A stretch of 9,503 bases of DNA. It comes from an uncultured Peptoniphilus sp. GTDB taxonomy: Bacteria; Bacillota; Clostridia; Tissierellales; Peptoniphilaceae. A program made the translations under genes and the position numbers. Positions 1 to 6,093 of the stretch are shown in pieces. The stretch's first letter is position 1; each line of letters starts with the position of its first letter. The stretch is taken from positions 1 to 9,503 of the forward strand of contig CAMQDG010000053.1 of the NCBI GenBank assembly GCA_946999425.1. The letters are read 5' to 3'. The notes beneath the pieces were generated by a model. It saw only the letters and a program-made list of their open reading frames with translations. It had not been told where the DNA came from and did no database searches.

Positions 1-48
1 GATGGTACTTGGCTGGTAACGGCCTGGGAGAGTAGGTTATTGCCGGTT
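1..48 (+). rRNA. rrf: 5S ribosomal RNA, 3' end (partial)
   Basis: The window opens inside a 5S rRNA. The stretch GATGGTACTTGG, then GGCCTGGGAGAGTAGG, matches the conserved loop E/helix IV and 3' part of bacterial 5S rRNA, and TTGCCGG at 40-46 is the 3' strand of helix I. The 5' half lies outside the window, so the pairing partner of helix I cannot be checked. The exact 3' end is uncertain by a few bases. Being followed by a terminator, it is probably the last gene of an rRNA operon. Confidence 0.88.
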
Positions 49-68
49 TGATTATGTATTAATCAAGC
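46..68 (+). other. hairpin just after 5S rRNA
   Basis: TTGATTA (48-54) and TAATCAA (60-66) form a perfect 7-bp stem, extended by a U-G and a G-C pair at the base, with a 5-nt loop. It begins at the mature 3' end of 5S and has no T-run after it, so it is not the terminator. It may mark the precursor processing site (inference). Confidence 0.45.
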
Positions 69-80
69 AATTATAATTAT

Positions 81-117
81 AGAGAGCTGTATGTTAAGCA
101 TCGGCTCTCTATTTTTT
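81..117 (+). terminator. rRNA operon intrinsic terminator
   Basis: AGAGAGCTG (81-89) pairs with CGGCTCTCT (102-110) with one wobble. ATG/CAT inside continues the stem around a TTAAG loop, and the hairpin is followed by A then six Ts. This is a classical Rho-independent terminator placed about 35 bases after 5S rRNA. Confidence 0.88.
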
Positions 118-148
118 ATGTTTTTGTAGAAAACTATTTTAATATTTA

Positions 149-157
149 TGGTATTAT
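149..157 (+). promoter_or_regulatory. candidate extended -10 promoter for rpiB
   Basis: TGGTATTAT fits the extended -10 form TGn-TATNAT. No good -35 lies 16-18 bases upstream, which extended -10 promoters can tolerate. Transcription would start near 164, giving a leader of about 34 bases with the ribosome site AAGGAG at 185-190. The background is very AT-rich, so a chance match is possible. Confidence 0.4.
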
Positions 158-197
158 TAAATAAATGTGTTTTATTAAAAATAAAAGGAGAAGTTAA

Positions 198-629
198 ATG
201 AAAATCGGTTTCGGTGCAGATCACGCAGGCTTTGCTTTAAAAGAAGAATTAAAGAAATATTTGGAAGAAAAGGGACACGAATGTATTGATTACGGTACAT
301 ATAGCGAGCAGAGAGTTGACTACCCAGATTATGGAAAAAAAGTAGCTCATGCACTTGTAGAAGGAGAAGTTGAAAAAGGAGTCCTTGTTTGTGGTTCTGG
401 TATAGGAATTTCCATAAGTGCGAATAAAATTAAAGGTATAAGATGTTGCGTTTGTTCGGAGCCTTATTCTGCAAGGATGAGCGTAAGGCATAATAATGCA
501 AATATAATAGCTATGGGTGGCAGAATAGTTGGAACTGACCTTGCAAAAATGATAGTTGATGAATTTTTTAATAGTAAATTTGAAGGCGGCCGTCACGAAG
601 CAAGAGTAAAGAAAATAGAAGAAGAATAA
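198..629 (+). CDS. rpiB: ribose-5-phosphate isomerase B (RpiB/LacAB family)
   Basis: Cytosolic sugar-phosphate isomerase that interconverts ribose 5-phosphate and ribulose 5-phosphate in the pentose phosphate pathway; some members also act on allose 6-phosphate. The 143 residues match the usual family length of about 145-150. Seen directly: the N-terminal GADHAG (6-11) with Asp8-His9 of the substrate pocket; Cys65 within VCGSGIGISI (64-73), the catalytic base and phosphate-loop region; His98-Asn99-Asn100 (RHNNAN), the ring-opening histidine region; and a C-terminal GGRHEARV with the Arg/His residues that bind phosphate. The active-site cysteine separates RpiB from LacA/LacB subunits, although LacB-like members remain a minor alternative. 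The start is ATG with AAGGAG seven bases upstream. It is followed by the aldolase gene in the same direction after 91 bases with no terminator, so the two may be co-transcribed. Confidence 0.95.
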   Translation: MKIGFGADHAGFALKEELKKYLEEKGHECIDYGTYSEQRVDYPDYGKKVAHALVEGEVEKGVLVCGSGIGISISANKIKGIRCCVCSEPYSARMSVRHNNANIIAMGGRIVGTDLAKMIVDEFFNSKFEGGRHEARVKKIEEE

Positions 630-656
630 AAATAATAGAAATGTTCTTTTTATTCT
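623..656 (+). repeat. 10-bp inverted repeat after rpiB
   Basis: AGAATAAAAA (623-632) and TTTTTATTCT (647-656) are perfect inverse complements around a 14-base loop. The hairpin overlaps the rpiB stop codon. It is AT-rich and followed by CATCC instead of a T-run, so it is at best a weak attenuator or an mRNA 3' end stabiliser. Confidence 0.3.
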
Positions 657-666
657 CATCCTTAGC

Positions 667-695
667 TTAAAAAATTTCATATCTTAAATTAAAAT
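667..695 (+). promoter_or_regulatory. candidate promoter for the class II aldolase gene
   Basis: TTAAAA (667-672) and TAAAAT (690-695) are separated by 17 bases and match 4/6 and 5/6 of the sigma-A consensus. They lie just upstream of the ribosome site at 707-713. In such AT-rich DNA this match is cheap, and co-transcription from rpiB is equally possible. Confidence 0.25.
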
Positions 696-720
696 AGAAA
701 AATAAAGAAGAGGTAAAATT

Positions 721-1374
721 ATGTTAATGATTGAAGAAAGAGAAAAAATAGTTGAATTTGGGAAAAAATTAATAACTGACGGTTTAACCACAGGAACCGG
801 AGGAAATATTTCCATTTTTAATAAAGAACTGGGATATTTTGCCATAAGCCCAAGTGGAATAGATTATTTTAAAACAAAAGCAGAAGATATAGTAATAATG
901 GATTTAGATGGAAAAATAATAGAGGGAGAAAAAAAGCCTTCCAGTGAACATGAGATGCATCGTTATATATATTTAAATCATCCTCAAGCAGGAGCAGCGG
1001 TTCACTGCCATTCCACCTATGCAACAGTGCTTTCAACTCTTAGAATGGATCTTCCAGCATCAAATTATATAATAGCTGACGCAGGTGATAAGGTGGTAAA
1101 ATGTTCAAGATATGAAACTTTTGGCACAGAAGAACTTGCGAAAGCATCAATGGAAGCAATGGGACAAAGAAGAGCCTGCCTTCAAGCAAACCATGGTCAA
1201 TTAACATGGGGTAAAAACATAGAATCAGCCTTTAACCTTGCCATGACCATAGAACAACTTTGCAAAATCCATGTAATTTCTTTAAGTGCAGGAAAACCTC
1301 AAATTATAGAAGACGAAAAGATGGACGAAGTATTGGAAAAATTTAAAACTTACGGTCAAACAAAAAGAGATTAA
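721..1374 (+). CDS. class II (zinc) aldolase, FucA/AraD-adducin family
   Basis: Predicted cytosolic Zn-dependent aldolase or epimerase acting on a ketose 1-phosphate (fuculose-1-P, rhamnulose-1-P or deoxyribulose-1-P) to give dihydroxyacetone phosphate and an aldehyde. Its 217 residues equal the family norm of about 215. Seen directly: TGTGGN (24-29) and SPSG (43-46) of the phosphate site, Ser74-Ser75, Glu76 (the catalytic acid/base position), and zinc ligands His95 and His97 (HCH motif) with His158 (ANHG). The spacing matches E. coli FucA (Glu73, His92, His94, His155) with a shift of three, which favours an aldolase over an AraD epimerase. The substrate cannot be read from sequence; no kinase, isomerase or permease for a deoxysugar is present nearby. 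In related families such stand-alone FucA-like enzymes can detoxify 5-deoxyribulose 1-phosphate. The start is ATG with GAAGAGG about seven bases upstream; an in-frame ATG at 727 is less well spaced. Confidence 0.88.
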   Translation: MLMIEEREKIVEFGKKLITDGLTTGTGGNISIFNKELGYFAISPSGIDYFKTKAEDIVIMDLDGKIIEGEKKPSSEHEMHRYIYLNHPQAGAAVHCHSTYATVLSTLRMDLPASNYIIADAGDKVVKCSRYETFGTEELAKASMEAMGQRRACLQANHGQLTWGKNIESAFNLAMTIEQLCKIHVISLSAGKPQIIEDEKMDEVLEKFKTYGQTKRD

Positions 1375-1410
1375 AAAAATCCCCTGAAGCTAAAGCTTTG
1401 GGGGATTTTT
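1375..1410. terminator. bidirectional intrinsic terminator between convergent genes
   Basis: AAAAATCCCC (1375-1384) pairs perfectly with GGGGATTTTT (1401-1410). AAGC/GCTT continues the stem inside around a TAAA loop, joined by two wobble pairs. It has a T-run on the plus strand and one on the minus strand, so it can end both the aldolase transcript and the convergent deacetylase transcript (stop at 1423). Confidence 0.9.
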
Positions 1411-1422
1411 ATATTTAAAAAC

Positions 1423-2502
1423 TTATTTTAAAATGCAAAATTTATAACCTTTTTCCTTAAAATAATTAATAACTAAAGGTAAACTTTTAAGGGTTAAGGG
1501 TTTAGTAGAGGCATCGTGCATAAGGACCACAGCGACCTCTGTATGCTTGTTTTGGTTCAAAGAGGTATCAAGGTATTGGACTTGTTCATTTTCATCCTTA
1601 GGACGCACCCTGAGAGGCTCAGCGTCGCCTGTAAGAGCATTCCAATCGATCCAAGTTATGCCAATATCCTTTAAAGCAGCATCTGCAGCGTTAATACCAG
1701 CCCAAGACATGTGTCCTCCAGGATATCTAAAAACGTGAGCTGTAAAGTCATCGCCAAATATTTTTTTAAGTCTTTTTTGAGTTAAGACAGTTTCATCAAC
1801 AATAGTTTGGGCATCCGCAGTTCTGTTTGGATATAAAGTGGAATAGTCATGGCTGAAAGAATGGATAGCCAGGGCATTTCCATCTAAAATAGTCTTTCTT
1901 AAAACATCTTCATGACTGTCAGTTATAGACTTACCCACAACAAAGAAAGTTCCGTGAACCTTATTTCTTTTTAAAATATCTAAGATTCCTGGTGTAACAC
2001 TATTGTTAGGACCATCATCAAAAGTTAGAAAAACAAGCTTGTCTTTTCCGGTATAGTCTTTTTCTCCACGAATATAATCTCTTATTTCTTCTGCAGGATA
2101 GGCATAAGAATCAGCCTGAGTAATATGAGAAGAATCTTTTGAAATAACCTTTAACATACCTGTAGCAGCATCTTGAGCCATAAAAGCAAACTCATAGGGC
2201 TTTTTAGGAAGATAGGAAGAATGGTCATAATCACCGGATTCTTCCCTTAAAATTTGCATAAGATACCAGGAAGCAAGGCCCCTGTCCTCAGGAATATTTG
2301 TAGGTTCAACCCTCTTTCTTGAACAAGATTTCATAAGTAAAATCAATAAAATAAAAACAATTCCGCAAATAAAATAAAATCTTCTGCGAAGCTTTTGTTT
2401 TTTTAATCTTGCCCTTTTTTTTCTTTCTTTTCTTCTCTTATCTAAATCATCATCAGAAAAATTTTCTTTATTTATATTTTTGCAATTAGTATTATCTTTC
2501 AA
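1423..2502 (-). CDS. membrane-anchored polysaccharide deacetylase (NodB domain)
   Basis: Predicted envelope enzyme that removes acetyl groups from an N- or O-acetylated glycan, such as peptidoglycan or a surface polysaccharide. With the start used here it has 359 residues. It has a strongly basic cytoplasmic tail (about 20-41, rich in Lys/Arg), one membrane helix (about 42-57, a signal anchor), a linker, and a NodB domain from about 155 to the end. Catalytic motifs are complete: TFDDGP (160-165) with Asp162 (base) and metal ligand Asp163; His214 and His218 in HSFSH; RYPGG (259-263); Asp286-Trp287; and LMHD with His329. The cytoplasmic TTG start at 2502 is chosen because GGTGA sits five bases upstream. 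A frame extension to TTG at 2541 adds 13 residues but lacks a good ribosome site and overlaps a likely -10. It lies downstream of the YihY-type gene on the same strand. The sugar substrate is unknown. Confidence 0.87.
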   Translation of the reverse strand: MKDNTNCKNINKENFSDDDLDKRRKERKKRARLKKQKLRRRFYFICGIVFILLILLMKSCSRKRVEPTNIPEDRGLASWYLMQILREESGDYDHSSYLPKKPYEFAFMAQDAATGMLKVISKDSSHITQADSYAYPAEEIRDYIRGEKDYTGKDKLVFLTFDDGPNNSVTPGILDILKRNKVHGTFFVVGKSITDSHEDVLRKTILDGNALAIHSFSHDYSTLYPNRTADAQTIVDETVLTQKRLKKIFGDDFTAHVFRYPGGHMSWAGINAADAALKDIGITWIDWNALTGDAEPLRVRPKDENEQVQYLDTSLNQNKHTEVAVVLMHDASTKPLTLKSLPLVINYFKEKGYKFCILK

Positions 2503-2507
2503 TTTAA

Positions 2508-2527
2508 TCACCGCAATAAGTATAACA
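2508..2527 (-). promoter_or_regulatory. candidate extended -10 and ribosome site of the deacetylase gene
   Basis: On the minus strand TGTTATACT (2527 to 2519) fits an extended -10, and GGTGA (2512 to 2508) is the ribosome site for TTG at 2502. A start of transcription about seven bases after the -10 would fall at the ribosome site itself, giving an unusually short leader. There is no convincing -35. Confidence 0.33.
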
Positions 2528-2553
2528 TATTTAACCTGCAAAAATTCTCAGTG

Positions 2554-2577
2554 AAGAAATTTTTATAAAAATTTCTT
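2554..2577. repeat. perfect 24-bp AT-rich palindrome over the YihY stop codon
   Basis: Each half reads AAGAAATTTTTA followed by its exact inverse complement, with no spacer. The centre lies between 2565 and 2566, inside the last codons and stop (2565-2563) of the upstream gene. The minus strand after it lacks an immediate T-run, so it is not a standard terminator. It may protect the mRNA 3' end or be a protein-binding site; chance is possible because only one G/C pair per half is involved. Confidence 0.6.
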
Positions 2578-3465
2578 TATAAAAGAATCTTGATTTTTAA
2601 AATGCCTCAAATAAAAGAAAAGTCCATTTATTTCAGAACCTATTAAAATAATAATACTCATTAAATAAGTCCATATAAAAAAAGCAAGCAGACTTCCAAG
2701 AGACCCATAAGTAACGGAATAAGAAGCAAAAGTATTTAAATACCTTCCAAATAAAAAAGTAATGAAAATAAGAGAAATAGAAGTAAAAAAAGCTCCCGGC
2801 ATTACATTTTTAATCTTTATAAGACTTCTTGTTTTTGGATTAATCCCAAAATAATAAAGAACAAGAAAAATTATAAAAATATAAATAAGAGGAAGGGAAT
2901 TTTTCACAAAATTACTAAAAAGATAGGAATAGTTCCAACTAATATTAAAAAACTTAAAAAAATCTAAGATCAAAGTCTGACCTAAAATTTGAGTAAAAGT
3001 CAAAATAAAAACCATAATCATAAGGCAAACAGTAAAAAACATAGCCATAAGCCTCACTAAAAAATAATTTCTATTATCATCAGTGCCATAAGATTTATTC
3101 ACATTCCACAAAACTTGCTTTATGCCACTTGAGGCAGACCAAAGACCAAGAAAAAGCGAAAAAGAAAGAAAACCACCAGAAGAATTTTCCTGAAGCATTT
3201 GTATAAAATTGTAGACAATATTTCCAATTTCCTTAGGCAAAAGCCCTATGGCATTGTAAACTGGATCATAATTTAAAATTTTTACAGAGCCTATAATATT
3301 AAGAAGGGCAAAGACAAAAGGGAAAATAGAAATTAATGTAAAAAAAGACAGAGAACCTGCCATAGCCAAAATATTTCCCTTAACAATCCTATAAAAAAGT
3401 TTATCAAGAAAAATAAAAAAATTATTATTTTTCTTTTTATATAAAAAATTAATCAGTTTATTCAT
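2563..3465 (-). CDS. YihY/virulence factor BrkB family inner-membrane protein
   Basis: Integral membrane protein of the YihY/UPF0761 family (once called ribonuclease BN, a function no longer accepted). The biochemical role of the family is unsettled. The 300 residues match the usual 280-310. About six hydrophobic segments are visible, roughly 32-56, 97-117, 137-166, 186-206, 222-242 and 254-285. Family signatures include AMAGSLSFFTLISIFP (34-49), FLGLWSASSGI (105-115), VNKSYG (122-127), PGAFF (223-227), and YGSLGSLLAFFIWTYL (253-268) followed by GSEIN (276-280). The ATG at 3465 follows GAGGT by four bases, so I reject the longer frame (to 3573), which would run through the divergent regulator's start. 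It is divergent from the two-component system and precedes the deacetylase gene by about 60 bases, which suggests an envelope-related set. Confidence 0.87.
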   Translation of the reverse strand: MNKLINFLYKKKNNNFFIFLDKLFYRIVKGNILAMAGSLSFFTLISIFPFVFALLNIIGSVKILNYDPVYNAIGLLPKEIGNIVYNFIQMLQENSSGGFLSFSLFLGLWSASSGIKQVLWNVNKSYGTDDNRNYFLVRLMAMFFTVCLMIMVFILTFTQILGQTLILDFFKFFNISWNYSYLFSNFVKNSLPLIYIFIIFLVLYYFGINPKTRSLIKIKNVMPGAFFTSISLIFITFLFGRYLNTFASYSVTYGSLGSLLAFFIWTYLMSIIILIGSEINGLFFYLRHFKNQDSFIKKFL

Positions 3466-3490
3466 AAGTACCTCACATATATTATATAAT
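3461..3490 (+). promoter_or_regulatory. candidate promoter of the two-component operon
   Basis: TTCATA (3461-3466; 4/6 to consensus) and a perfect TATAAT (3485-3490) are 18 bases apart. Transcription would start near 3497, with the ribosome site GAGGTG at 3511-3516 and ATG at 3521. The -10 shares its bases with the minus-strand -10 of the divergent gene. Confidence 0.5.
3470..3490 (-). promoter_or_regulatory. minus-strand -10 and ribosome site of the YihY-type gene
   Basis: The palindrome ATTATATAAT (3481-3490) gives TATAAT on the minus strand at 3486-3481. GAGGT (3474 to 3470) is the ribosome site that fixes the ATG at 3465. The predicted transcription start would be near 3474, at the ribosome site, so the leader would be only about ten bases, or another promoter is used. 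Confidence 0.35.
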
Positions 3491-3520
3491 AAAAAAGAGA
3501 AAATATTTAAGAGGTGGAAA

Positions 3521-4210
3521 ATGATTTTTAACATTTTAGTTTGTGATGACGAAAAAGACATAGTACATGCCATTGAAATATATTTTAAAGCAGAAGGATA
3601 CAGGGTTTTTAAAGCTTATAACGGAAAAGAAGCTTTAAAAATTATGGAAGAAGAAGACATTCATCTTGTAATAATGGACTTGATGATGCCAGAAATGGAC
3701 GGTACAACTGCCATTTTAAAAATTAGAGAAAATAAAAATATCCCAATTATAATCCTATCAGCTAAGGCAGAAATAACAGATAAAATAATAGGACTTAACA
3801 TAGGAGCAGATGACTATATAACAAAGCCCTTTAATGCCATAGAACTTGTTGCCAGGGTAAATTCCGTTTTAAGAAGATATACAAGTCTTGGATCTGCAAA
3901 AATAGCTAAGGACGAATATACATTAGGAAGAGTAAAAATTTTCGACTCCGCAAAAGTCGTAACAGTAGACGGAGAAGAAGTTTCTTTAACTCCCTATGAA
4001 TATAAAATTTTACTTTATTTAGTACAAAATAAGGGCAGGGTATTTTCTTCCAATGAAATTTATAAATATGTATGGGAAGAAGAAGCCCATGATGTAAAAA
4101 AGATAATAAGCGTTCATATTTCCCACTTGAGAGATAAAATAGAAATAAACCCCCATAAGCCAGATTTAATAAAGTCAGTTTACGGCATGGGATATAAAAT
4201 TGAAGGATAA
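3521..4210 (+). CDS. response regulator, OmpR/PhoB family
   Basis: Cytoplasmic transcription factor switched on by phosphorylation from the adjoining kinase. Its 229 residues are the normal OmpR-family size. The receiver domain (about 3-118) has the acidic pocket Asp9-Asp10-Glu11, phospho-acceptor Asp53 in IMDLMMPEMDG, switch Ser80, and Lys102 in TKPF. The C-terminal winged-helix domain (about 130-229) shows LTPYEYKIL (156-164), the recognition-helix stretch VKKIISVHISHLRDKIE (192-208), and the terminal wing SVYGMGYKIE (219-228). The subfamily resembles VanR-type regulators of Gram-positive bacteria. The start is ATG with GAGGTG four bases upstream. It is co-transcribed with the kinase, only two bases separating stop and start. 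Probable targets are its own promoter and the divergent YihY/deacetylase genes (inference from layout). Confidence 0.94.
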   Translation: MIFNILVCDDEKDIVHAIEIYFKAEGYRVFKAYNGKEALKIMEEEDIHLVIMDLMMPEMDGTTAILKIRENKNIPIIILSAKAEITDKIIGLNIGADDYITKPFNAIELVARVNSVLRRYTSLGSAKIAKDEYTLGRVKIFDSAKVVTVDGEEVSLTPYEYKILLYLVQNKGRVFSSNEIYKYVWEEEAHDVKKIISVHISHLRDKIEINPHKPDLIKSVYGMGYKIEG

Positions 4211-4212
4211 AA

Positions 4213-5415
4213 ATGGAACATTCAGAAAAAAAACTTATAGAAATTCTTAAAGAAATAAAAATGGAATTTGTCCTCTTAAACCTCCTTATAATTTTAGACT
4301 TTATATTTGAGGACATAGGCTATATGTTAGCCTTAGGAATATTTCTTCTCATTGTCCTTATAAAAATTTATAAAAAAAATTTTTATAACTCCCTTTGGAC
4401 CCTAAACTTATATGTAAGAAGAAGGCAAAACCCCTACTATATGATATCCTTTATATTTAATATCTTTGCCCTTATACTCATTTTGTCCTCTTTAGTTACA
4501 CACACGAGAATTTATTTTATAATATTTTTACTTTTAAGACTTTGCCTTGAAATAGAAAGGCAAGTTTCACAAAACATAATTTTGTCAGAAGCCATAAGAA
4601 AGACGGCAAGTTTTGAGAAAATAGAAATAGACGAAAACTTTGTCGGCCAAAAAACAAGGGCAAAATTAAAAATGTTAAATAACATTTCCTTAAATATAAA
4701 CCAAATGATAAAGGAGAAAATGGAAAGCGAAATGATGAAAGTGGAGCTTATAACAAACATATCCCATGATTTAAAAACTCCCTTAACATCCATAATAAAT
4801 TATGCAGACCTCTTAGAAAAAAAGAAGACCTTAGATGAAGAAGCAAAGGAATATATAAACATTTTAGGCAGAAACTCAAGAAGACTTAAATCCAGGATAA
4901 TAGACTTAATATACGCCGCAAAAACTAATGCAAAAAATATAAAAGTTGAAAAGGAAATTATAGAATTTAATGAACTTGTAAATCAGACTTACGGGGATTT
5001 TATAAGCTTGTTTGAAAAAAACAAGTTAGATTTTATATATGACTCTGATAAGGAAAATATATTTATTTATTCAGACGGCAACTTAGTATCAAGAGTTATT
5101 CAAAACCTTATGTCAAACGCCTATAAATACGCCTTAGAAGGAACAAGAATCTATTCAAAAGCGACAACCGACAAAAATAATATTTATTTTTCAATAAAAA
5201 ATACCTCTGCAGAAAAATTAAACATATCAGCAGAGGAACTTATGAAAGAACTTGTAAAAGTAGACAGATCAAGAACAAAAGAAGGATCCGGCTTAGGCCT
5301 TTATATAAGTAAAAATTTAGTAGAAATTTTAGGCGGAAAATTTGAAATAGTAATAGACGGAGATTACTTTCAAACTTTTATTTCTCTGCCCATTGAAGGA
5401 TCAGTTGTATCTTAA
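4213..5415 (+). CDS. sensor histidine kinase (VanS-like, intramembrane type)
   Basis: Membrane sensor kinase of 400 residues paired with the upstream regulator. Four hydrophobic segments occupy the N-terminus (about 17-32, 36-52, 77-95, 97-112) with almost no extracytoplasmic loop, so the signal is probably sensed in or at the membrane; no HAMP or PAS domain is apparent. After a linker helix comes the dimerisation box NISHDLKTPLTSIINY (182-197) with phospho-acceptor His185. The ATP-binding domain has an N box (QNLMSNAYKYA, 297-307; Asn298, Asn302), a divergent G1 region IKNTS (328-332) instead of DxGxG, and a good G2 box EGSGLGLYISK (357-367). The IKN form of G1 is usual in this Clostridia subfamily and need not mean loss of activity. 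The ribosome site AAGGA lies within the regulator's last codons. The 3' end overlaps the convergent DUF47 gene by 15 bases. Confidence 0.92.
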   Translation: MEHSEKKLIEILKEIKMEFVLLNLLIILDFIFEDIGYMLALGIFLLIVLIKIYKKNFYNSLWTLNLYVRRRQNPYYMISFIFNIFALILILSSLVTHTRIYFIIFLLLRLCLEIERQVSQNIILSEAIRKTASFEKIEIDENFVGQKTRAKLKMLNNISLNINQMIKEKMESEMMKVELITNISHDLKTPLTSIINYADLLEKKKTLDEEAKEYINILGRNSRRLKSRIIDLIYAAKTNAKNIKVEKEIIEFNELVNQTYGDFISLFEKNKLDFIYDSDKENIFIYSDGNLVSRVIQNLMSNAYKYALEGTRIYSKATTDKNNIYFSIKNTSAEKLNISAEELMKELVKVDRSRTKEGSGLGLYISKNLVEILGGKFEIVIDGDYFQTFISLPIEGSVVS

Positions 5416-6012
5416 AAAAATGTTATTAACAGTGTCCGCCACATTTTTGCAAGTATCACAACATTTTTCCAGTCTGAAAATCAACTCTTCCCACTTAATA
5501 AGCTCATCTGGATTATTAAGCTCAAAAAGTTCTTTATTTGCCCTTATATAAAGCTCATCAGCTTGATCCTCATAGGATCTTATAAGCTCAATAGATTTCT
5601 CCAGATTTTTAAAATCCCTTGGACTTTTCATATTGGACATAATATAAAAAATTTCTTTACAGGACTTTTCAATAATATCTATAAACCGTTCCCCCTGGGG
5701 AATGGTTTTTTTAATATCATACATATAAAAACTTCTTATAACATCTTCAATAGAATCTACAACAGCATCAGTTGCTTGACCTAAAAGAGCTATATCTTCC
5801 CTTCTCATGGGAATTATATATTGTTTTTCAAGAGCCTTTTGCAGATTATGGTTTACAGCATCAGCCTCATTTTCTATTTCATGAATTTCCATCATTATAA
5901 ATCTAATGTCATCATAATTAAATTCATAAAAAGTTCTTCTTAGCATATCCGAAGCCCTAACAGTATACTTTGCCAGCTCACTTAACATTTCATAAAAAAT
6001 TTTATTAGCCAT
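5401..6012 (-). CDS. DUF47/PhoU-like phosphate transport accessory protein
   Basis: Small all-helical cytoplasmic protein of the DUF47 (YkaA-like, Pit-accessory) family, structurally related to PhoU; such proteins usually sit beside a Pit phosphate transporter and are thought to modulate it. The 203 residues are typical. Two PhoU-like metal-binding motifs are visible in the two halves: EIENEADAVNH (45-55) with DAVVDSIEDV (82-91), and YEDQADELY (147-155) with EKCCDTCKNVAD (182-193). The linker PMRREDI (68-74) is a family hallmark. No signal peptide or membrane segment is present. The ATG at 6012 has a near-perfect GGAGGT four bases upstream; a frame extension to TTG at 6024 would overlap that site and is rejected. 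No Pit gene is in view. Instead the gene is divergent from a Na+/phosphate cotransporter, so it probably acts on that carrier or on phosphate signalling (inference). Confidence 0.87.
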   Translation of the reverse strand: MANKIFYEMLSELAKYTVRASDMLRRTFYEFNYDDIRFIMMEIHEIENEADAVNHNLQKALEKQYIIPMRREDIALLGQATDAVVDSIEDVIRSFYMYDIKKTIPQGERFIDIIEKSCKEIFYIMSNMKSPRDFKNLEKSIELIRSYEDQADELYIRANKELFELNNPDELIKWEELIFRLEKCCDTCKNVADTVNNIFLRYN

Positions 6013-6050
6013 AAAGACCTCCAAGTAAAAAATAACATAAGACAGACACT

Positions 6051-6087
6051 TTTACAACAATATATAAAATACGCATAAAAGTTTACA
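6051..6087. promoter_or_regulatory. TTTACA direct repeats in the DUF47/cotransporter intergenic region
   Basis: TTTACAACAA (6051-6060) and TTTACACAAC (6082-6091) are two similar boxes starting 31 bp apart, close to three helical turns, on the same face of the DNA. They lie between two divergent phosphate genes. The TTNACA core resembles Gram-positive PhoP boxes, but the known 11-bp spacing is absent, so the assignment is speculative. Confidence 0.25.
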
Positions 6088-6093
6088 CAACGC

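Noticed and set aside
249..680. 143-residue reading frame antisense to rpiB
   Set aside because: Composition is that of an antisense shadow (rich in Phe, Tyr, Ser), there is no ribosome site, and rpiB on the other strand has all family motifs.
3466..3573. Longer amino-terminal extension (36 residues) of the YihY-type protein
   Set aside because: It would overlap the first codons of the divergent response regulator and has no ribosome site, whereas ATG at 3465 has GAGGT at ideal spacing.
3906..4316. 136-residue reading frame antisense to the regulator/kinase junction
   Set aside because: Low-complexity Leu/Arg-rich translation with no family resemblance, opposite two well-supported genes.
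4359..4387. AT-rich inverted repeat inside the kinase gene
   Set aside because: It is explained by AAA/TTT/ATA codons for a Lys/Ile/Tyr/Phe stretch at a membrane boundary; no regulatory context.
6013..6024. TTG start of the DUF47 gene four codons upstream
   Set aside because: The TTG overlaps the GGAGGT ribosome site that serves ATG at 6012.
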